From NCBI RefSeq assembly GCF_003989665.1, contig NZ_RZIJ01000001.1:62001-126000 (forward strand): a stretch of DNA of 64,000 bases, written 5' to 3'. Shown piece by piece: positions 57,989 to 64,000 of the stretch. This stretch comes from Azospirillum doebereinerae (GTDB taxonomy: Bacteria > Pseudomonadota > Alphaproteobacteria > Azospirillales > Azospirillaceae). Below the pieces are notes generated by a model. That model did not search any database and was not told the DNA's origin. It saw only the letters and a program-made list of their open reading frames with translations. Made by a program: the position numbers and the translations under genes. The first letter of the stretch is position 1, and each line of letters begins with the position of its first letter.

Positions 57989-58963
57989 TCACCAGCGAAT
58001 CAGCGCCGAGCCCCAGGTCAGCCCGCCGCCGATGGCCTCCATCAGGATCAGGTCGCCGCGCTTGACCCGGCCGTCGGCGACGGCCTCGCCCAGCGCCAGT
58101 GGGATCGAGGCGGCCGAGGTGTTGCCGTGATGGTCGACGGTCAGCACGACCTTTTCCGGGGCCAGCTTCATCTTGCGGGCCAGCCCGTCGATGATGCGGC
58201 GGTTCGCCTGGTGCGGCACCATCCAGTCGATGTCGGACGGCTCCAGCCCGTTGGCGGCCAGCGCCTCCTCCACCACCGCCGACAGCTTGCTGACGGCGTG
58301 GCGGAAGATCTCCTGCCCCTGCATGCGGACATGGCCGATGGTGCCGGTGGAGGACGCGCCGCCGTCGACGTAGAGCAGGTCGTACTGGTTGCCATCAGAA
58401 TGCAGGTGGGTGGACAGCACGCCCCGGTCGCCCGAGTCGCCCTTGGCGTCGTAGCCTTCCAGCACCACCGCCCCGGCACCGTCGCCGAACAGCACGCAGG
58501 TGGTGCGGTCGTTCCAGTCGAGCAGGCGGGAGAAGGTCTCGGCCCCGATCACCAGGGCGCGCTTCGCTTGGCCGCAGCGGATGAAGTTGTCGGCGACGGA
58601 CAGGGCGTAGACGAAGCCGGCGCAGACCGCCTGGATGTCCATCGCGAAACCGGTGGTCCCCAGCGCCGCCTGCACCTTGGTCGCCGTGGCCGGGAAGGTG
58701 TTGTCGGGCGAGGTGGTCGCCAGGATGATGCAGTCGATGCTCGACGCCGGGACCCCGGCGTGCTCCAGCGCGCGGGTCGCGGCGGCGATGGCGAGGTCGG
58801 AGGTCTTCTCGCCCTCGGCCGCGATGTGGCGCGACAGGATGCCGGTGCGCTGGACGATCCACTCGTCGGTGGTGTCCACCCGCTGTTCCAGGTCACGGTT
58901 GGTGACGACGTTGGCCGGCAAATAGGTGCCGCAGCCCAGAACCCGGGAACGCTTGACCATCAT
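57989..58963 (-). CDS. fabH: 3-oxoacyl-ACP synthase III FabH
   Basis: Initiates fatty acid synthesis by condensing acetyl-CoA with malonyl-ACP. The 324 aa protein has the catalytic triad Cys114 (QAVCAGF), His251 (VPHQANRR) and Asn281 (HHGNTS). It begins directly at the plsX stop (no gap), with a second ATG next to the first. Confidence 0.95.
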   Translation of the reverse strand: MMVKRSRVLGCGTYLPANVVTNRDLEQRVDTTDEWIVQRTGILSRHIAAEGEKTSDLAIAAATRALEHAGVPASSIDCIILATTSPDNTFPATATKVQAALGTTGFAMDIQAVCAGFVYALSVADNFIRCGQAKRALVIGAETFSRLLDWNDRTTCVLFGDGAGAVVLEGYDAKGDSGDRGVLSTHLHSDGNQYDLLYVDGGASSTGTIGHVRMQGQEIFRHAVSKLSAVVEEALAANGLEPSDIDWMVPHQANRRIIDGLARKMKLAPEKVVLTVDHHGNTSAASIPLALGEAVADGRVKRGDLILMEAIGGGLTWGSALIRW

Positions 58964-60016
58964 TCAGCCCGCCGCCGCCTTGCTGTCGGGAAGAGGGGGC
59001 ACGTCGGCGACGCGGCTCATCTCTTCCTTGATCCGCTCATTGAAACCCTGGGCCGCCAGATTGATCGCGACGGCGACGGCGTTGGCGAAGCCGACGGCGT
59101 CGGTGCCGCCATGGCTCTTCACGCAGATGCCGCGCAGGCCCAGGAACATCGCGCCGTTGTAACGGCGCGGGTCGATCCGCTGCTTGAAGCGCTTGAACGC
59201 CCCGCGCGCCAGCAGATAGCCGATCCGCGCCAGCAACGACGACTCGAAGGTCCGGCGCAGGAACTCGGCGAACAGCTTGGCCGTGCCCTCGGCGGTCTTC
59301 AGGGCGATGTTGCCGGTGAAGCCGTCGGTGACGATGACGTCCACGGTGCCGAGACCGATGTCGTTGCCCTCGACGAAGCCGTGGAATCGGCCGGGCAGCG
59401 GCATCACGCGCAGGCTGGCCGCCGCGGCGCGCACAACCTCGTTGCCCTTCATGTCCTCCGACCCGATGTTCAGCACACCGATGGTCGGTTCGGGCAGGCC
59501 CAGGACGGCGCGGGCGAAGACGGCGCCCATCACCGCGAATTGGACGAGATTCTCCGCCTGGCACTCGGCGTTGGCGCCGAGATCCAGCATGATGCACTCG
59601 CCGCGCTGGGTCGGGAAGAACGACGCGATCGCCGGCCGGTCGATGCCCGGCAGCGTCTTCAGCACGAACTTCGCCATCGCCATCAGGGCGCCGGTGTTGC
59701 CGGCCGAGACGACGCAGGCCGCCTCCCCCGCCGCCACCGCGTCGATGGCGAGCCGCATGCTGGACTGGCGTCCGGCACGCAGGGCGATCGCCGGCTTGGC
59801 GTCGCCGGCCACGGCGTCGGGCGTGTGGCGGATCTCCGCCACGGCCTTCAGCGCCGGCCGCTGGTTCAGCAACGGCTCGATGCGCTGGGAGTCGCCGTAC
59901 AGCAGGAAACGCACATCGGGATGACGTTCCCGCGCGATGTCCGCCCCCGCGATCACCATGTCGGGACCGAGGTCCCCACCCATGGCGTCCAAGGCAATGG
60001 TCAGGCGCTGGCTCAC
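58964..60016 (-). CDS. plsX: phosphate acyltransferase PlsX
   Basis: Makes acyl-phosphate from acyl-ACP for phospholipid synthesis. The 350 aa protein starts at GTG 60016. Family segments are LDAMGGDLGPD, SAGNTGALMA, LDLGANAECQAENL, SEDMKGNEVVR and DGFTGNIALK. It is between rpmF and fabH in the classical rpmF-plsX-fabH operon. Confidence 0.95.
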   Translation of the reverse strand: MSQRLTIALDAMGGDLGPDMVIAGADIARERHPDVRFLLYGDSQRIEPLLNQRPALKAVAEIRHTPDAVAGDAKPAIALRAGRQSSMRLAIDAVAAGEAACVVSAGNTGALMAMAKFVLKTLPGIDRPAIASFFPTQRGECIMLDLGANAECQAENLVQFAVMGAVFARAVLGLPEPTIGVLNIGSEDMKGNEVVRAAAASLRVMPLPGRFHGFVEGNDIGLGTVDVIVTDGFTGNIALKTAEGTAKLFAEFLRRTFESSLLARIGYLLARGAFKRFKQRIDPRRYNGAMFLGLRGICVKSHGGTDAVGFANAVAVAINLAAQGFNERIKEEMSRVADVPPLPDSKAAAG

Positions 60017-60071
60017 CGCGAACAGGCTCCCCGGCTAGGACGGCGTGCGTCCCGGAACAAAGCGGCGCGGA

Positions 60072-60260
60072 TCAAGCGGTCGCGGTGCCGCTCTGGATCA
60101 CTTCGCGCTTGTCGTACTGGCCGCAAGACCCGCAGATGTTGTGCGGACGCTTCAGCTCGCCGCAGCTCGGGCACTCGTTGTAGGCCGAGGTCGGCAGAGC
60201 GTGGTGCGAACGACGCATGTTGCGCCGCGACTTGGAGGTCTTCTTCTTCGGAACAGCCAT
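60072..60260 (-). CDS. rpmF: 50S ribosomal protein L32
   Basis: A 62 aa ribosomal protein starting [13 protein letters not shown]. Two CxxC pairs (CPSCG and CGSCG) form its zinc ribbon. The ATG at 60260 is the right start; the open frame upstream lies in leader DNA. Confidence 0.96.
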   Translation of the reverse strand: MAVPKKKTSKSRRNMRRSHHALPTSAYNECPSCGELKRPHNICGSCGQYDKREVIQSGTATA

Positions 60261-60401
60261 GACCGTGAACTCTCTTGATTGTAAAAGGCGGCCCGAACAG
60301 GGGCCGCCCGACGCGAGCGGCATTCAATAAGGCAATTGTCCCCGAAGGGCAAGCCCGAACAAACCGTCCGTCCACCATGAATTCCACCCTGCGGGAGGGA
60401 A

Positions 60402-60986
60402 TCATTGACGGGACTTCAGACGCTCCAGCACCGCGAAAGGGTTCGGTTTCTGCGGCTCCTCCGGTTCGGCGGCCGCGCCGACTTCCTCGTCGGCCTCGTC
60501 GTAGCCTTCGAAGGCGGCGGTTTCAGCGCGCGGGTACGGGTCCAGCCCCAGCGACAGGTGCTGGGCCGTCAGTTCACCGATGTCGATGCGGTTGTTCAGC
60601 ATCGGCTCCGGCGAATCCTCGTCGGATTCGTAGGGGTCGATCTCGATCTCCTCGCCGGGATCCTCGATCAAGGCCTCCGGGGCGAACAGCGCCTCGAAGC
60701 TCTCCTCGACATGGGCGGGGACGGGATCGAGCGAGACGACGCAGGTCTGCACCACCTCGGCCACCAGCTTGCCCGAAACACGGATCATCTGGCCGCCGCG
60801 CACGGCGCGCAGGCGGACCGTGGCGGTCAGGCTGGCGATCGACTCCAGTTCCAGCCGTTCGGCGAGCTTTTGGCGCTCCGATTCGGTCGCCTCGATGGTC
60901 TCGGTCAGGTCGGCGCGGCGCACCGCCTCGGCGCTGACGAAGCGCGAGAATTCCGGCGCGGGCATAGAGCCGCTGTGGTCGGTCAT
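60402..60986 (-). CDS. YceD/DUF177 family protein
   Basis: A 194 aa protein of the YceD family (DUF177), usually located just before rpmF and linked to ribosome or 23S rRNA metabolism. Visible family features are VVQTCVVSLDPVPAHVEESF (with the Cys) and the acidic stretch with ELTAQHLSLGLDPYPR. The C-terminus ends FAVLERLKSR as in relatives. Confidence 0.88.
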   Translation of the reverse strand: MTDHSGSMPAPEFSRFVSAEAVRRADLTETIEATESERQKLAERLELESIASLTATVRLRAVRGGQMIRVSGKLVAEVVQTCVVSLDPVPAHVEESFEALFAPEALIEDPGEEIEIDPYESDEDSPEPMLNNRIDIGELTAQHLSLGLDPYPRAETAAFEGYDEADEEVGAAAEPEEPQKPNPFAVLERLKSRQ

Positions 60987-61093
60987 GACAAGTCGTCCTC
61001 AAGAAAATCCACGGAGTCGCGGCCGCCGAGGCGGTCATCGTCCGTGCATCGAGTCAGATGCAACCGAACGGGCCAAAAGGCAAGAGTCCGCGT

Positions 61094-61675
61094 TCACCCG
61101 TTCCGCGTTTCGCCGTTCGGAAGCGCCGCGAAGTCCGGCTGTCCCTCCATCAGCGCCTCCAGCGCCTGCCCGTCGAGCGTCGCGACGCAAGCCCGCACAT
61201 AGGCGGCCAACGCCACCAGCGCCGCCGGATCGACACCCGCGACCACCGTGCCGTAGACGTTGTTGTCGAGCGCGACCTCCAGGCGGCGTTCGTCGGAATC
61301 GGCCAGCGCCTCGTCGTAGGCGCGGATGCGGCCGGCCATGCCGCGCGCCATCGTCTTCACCCGGCGGCCGATGCCGGTGTCGCCGACGCCCATCTCCATC
61401 AGCGACTTCTCGAAATTGTCGATCATCGTCTCGTAGAGCCGGCGCGATAGCGATCCGGCCTCCGCGCCCTGCCCCTTCAGCCGGCGCATGACCAGGAAGG
61501 CGTGCAGCGCCACCATCTCGAACCGCCCGTCCAGCGTGTCGGGCACGCCAAGGTCGCGGTAGAAGACCGGCGCGCGGCCCCGCTCCACGATGGCGGTGAA
61601 CAGTCCAGCGACGCGGGCGCCGCGACGGTCGCCGGAAAACCGGCCGAACAGGCGGCCCAGAAGACTCTCTGACAC
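61094..61675 (-). CDS. ubiquinol-cytochrome c chaperone (CBP3-like)
   Basis: A 193 aa protein of the CBP3/UQCC family that helps assemble cytochrome bc1. Signatures are FYRDLGVPDTLDGRFEMVAL and VGDTGIGRRVKTMARGMAGR. It starts at GTG 61675 and is divergent from bamE. This pair is conserved in alphaproteobacteria. Confidence 0.9.
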   Translation of the reverse strand: MSESLLGRLFGRFSGDRRGARVAGLFTAIVERGRAPVFYRDLGVPDTLDGRFEMVALHAFLVMRRLKGQGAEAGSLSRRLYETMIDNFEKSLMEMGVGDTGIGRRVKTMARGMAGRIRAYDEALADSDERRLEVALDNNVYGTVVAGVDPAALVALAAYVRACVATLDGQALEALMEGQPDFAALPNGETRNG

Positions 61676-61817
61676 GGAAAGGTCACTCTCTTCAGACTCG
61701 GAGTCCCGTTGACAGGACGAAGGCCCCGATGCGATTGTTCCGCACTGTTGAAGCGGTACGAAGCACAGCCGAAGCGCTCTCGTCCCTCTTCTCCGGCTCC
61801 ATCATAGCCTGAGCACC

Positions 61818-62303
61818 ATGACGAGATCGATTCCTTCCGCGCTCCGCACCGCCGCCCTGTTCGGCGCCGTCGTTCTTCCCGGCCTCGCGGCGTCCGGCTG
61901 CGCGCCGACCGTCGCCACGCGCGGCAACCTGACGGACCCCGAACTCGTCGCCGAGCTTCAGCCGGGCCAGAGCCGGCGCGACGACGTCGCCGCCGTTCTC
62001 GGCACGCCGACCTCGGTTGGTACCTTCGACCCGAACGTCTGGTACTACATCGGACAGAAGACGGAGAAGACCGCCTTCTTCCAGCCGGAGGTCGTCGAGC
62101 GCCGCGTCGTGATCGTCCGCTTCGACGACGCCGGCACGGTCCGCGAGATCAAGAAGCTCGACAAGAGCAACGGCCAGGACATTGAGATGGTCGACCGCAG
62201 CACCCCCACCGCCGGGCGCGAGATGAGCTTCCTGGAGCAGATGATGGGCAACGTCGGCCGCTTCTCCGCCAAGGACACCAAGGGCAAGGGGCCGGGCTCG
62301 TAA
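61818..62303 (+). CDS. bamE: outer membrane assembly lipoprotein BamE
   Basis: BAM-complex lipoprotein, 161 aa. A signal peptide ends with the lipobox ASGC, giving lipid-modified Cys28. The SmpA/OmlA domain follows with ELQPGQSRRDDVAAVLGTP and WYYIGQKTE, typical of BamE. A terminator follows. Confidence 0.92.
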   Translation: MTRSIPSALRTAALFGAVVLPGLAASGCAPTVATRGNLTDPELVAELQPGQSRRDDVAAVLGTPTSVGTFDPNVWYYIGQKTEKTAFFQPEVVERRVVIVRFDDAGTVREIKKLDKSNGQDIEMVDRSTPTAGREMSFLEQMMGNVGRFSAKDTKGKGPGS

Positions 62304-62328
62304 GGGCCGTCGTCTTCGGCCGAACGCG

Positions 62329-62363
62329 AAAAGGGCGGGAACCGGATCGGTCCCGCCCTTTTT
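62329..62363. terminator. terminator between bamE and the pyrophosphatase gene
   Basis: Stem GGGCGGGA-ACCG/CGGTCCCGCCC with one bulged base, flanked by A and T runs on the two sides, so it can serve both convergent genes. Confidence 0.82.
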
Positions 62364-62384
62364 CTTTGCCCGCTCCCGGCCCGC

Positions 62385-64000
<1,616 letters not shown>

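Overview
The window is high-GC DNA, close to 70% by eye, packed with genes on both strands. Its content and order fit an alphaproteobacterium of the Rhodospirillales, most likely Azospirillum or a close relative. The signs are a complete division and cell-wall (dcw) cluster ending ftsQ-ftsA-ftsZ-lpxC, a biliverdin-type bacteriophytochrome with an HWE kinase, a bamE/cbp3-yceD-rpmF-plsX-fabH-ihfA-merR block, several GTG and TTG starts, and an EcfG-like stress promoter. The species call is inference. I found no rRNA, tRNA, IS element, prophage or CRISPR array.

Region 1 (1-19431, + strand) is the dcw cluster from ftsL to ftsZ, then lpxC. Most junctions are ATGA overlaps or very short gaps. A small gene of unknown function (10334-10585) sits between murG and murC. 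ftsZ ends at a strong UUCG-capped terminator. Region 2 (19432-28638) holds a hemerythrin, ligA, an unknown gene, a bacteriophytochrome hybrid kinase, recN and bamD, mostly on the - strand. Relatives usually carry lpxC-bamD-recN-ligA in one direction, so this block looks inverted with the phytochrome inserted. Region 3 (28711-31253, - strand) is a cheY gene followed by two CheZ-family phosphatase genes. One has a long tail carrying repeated SQxDIDSMF motifs that resemble the CheY-binding peptide of FliM. Region 4 (31509-40973) holds an aminopeptidase P, a TerB-like protein, prmA, an unknown gene, uvrD and two NarL/FixJ-type response regulators.

Region 5 (41001-47078, - strand) is the most unusual part. 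In transcription order it encodes a Nif11-type leader fused to a Pro/Ala/Met repeat (a RiPP precursor candidate), a YcaO enzyme, a TfuA protein, a CysO/MoaD-like sulfur carrier, a rhodanese-ThiF/MoeB activating enzyme, and then an MFS transporter. The simplest reading is a peptide-modifying pathway, probably backbone thioamidation, with its own sulfur-delivery pair. I do not know of a described system with this exact set.

Region 6 (47533-51409, + strand) has a secreted small protein, a small membrane/zinc-ribbon protein and glyQ-glyS. Region 7 (51430-56929) has a BON-domain gene behind an EcfG-like promoter, a possible micro-gene with its own terminator, and a partner-switching and signalling group (response regulator, STAS protein, Sel1-repeat protein, RsbW-like kinase, unknown protein), then a small HTH protein. 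Region 8 (56984-64000) is the lipid-synthesis block merR-ihfA-fabH-plsX-rpmF-yceD-cbp3, divergent bamE, and the 3' part of a membrane proton pyrophosphatase gene cut by the window edge.
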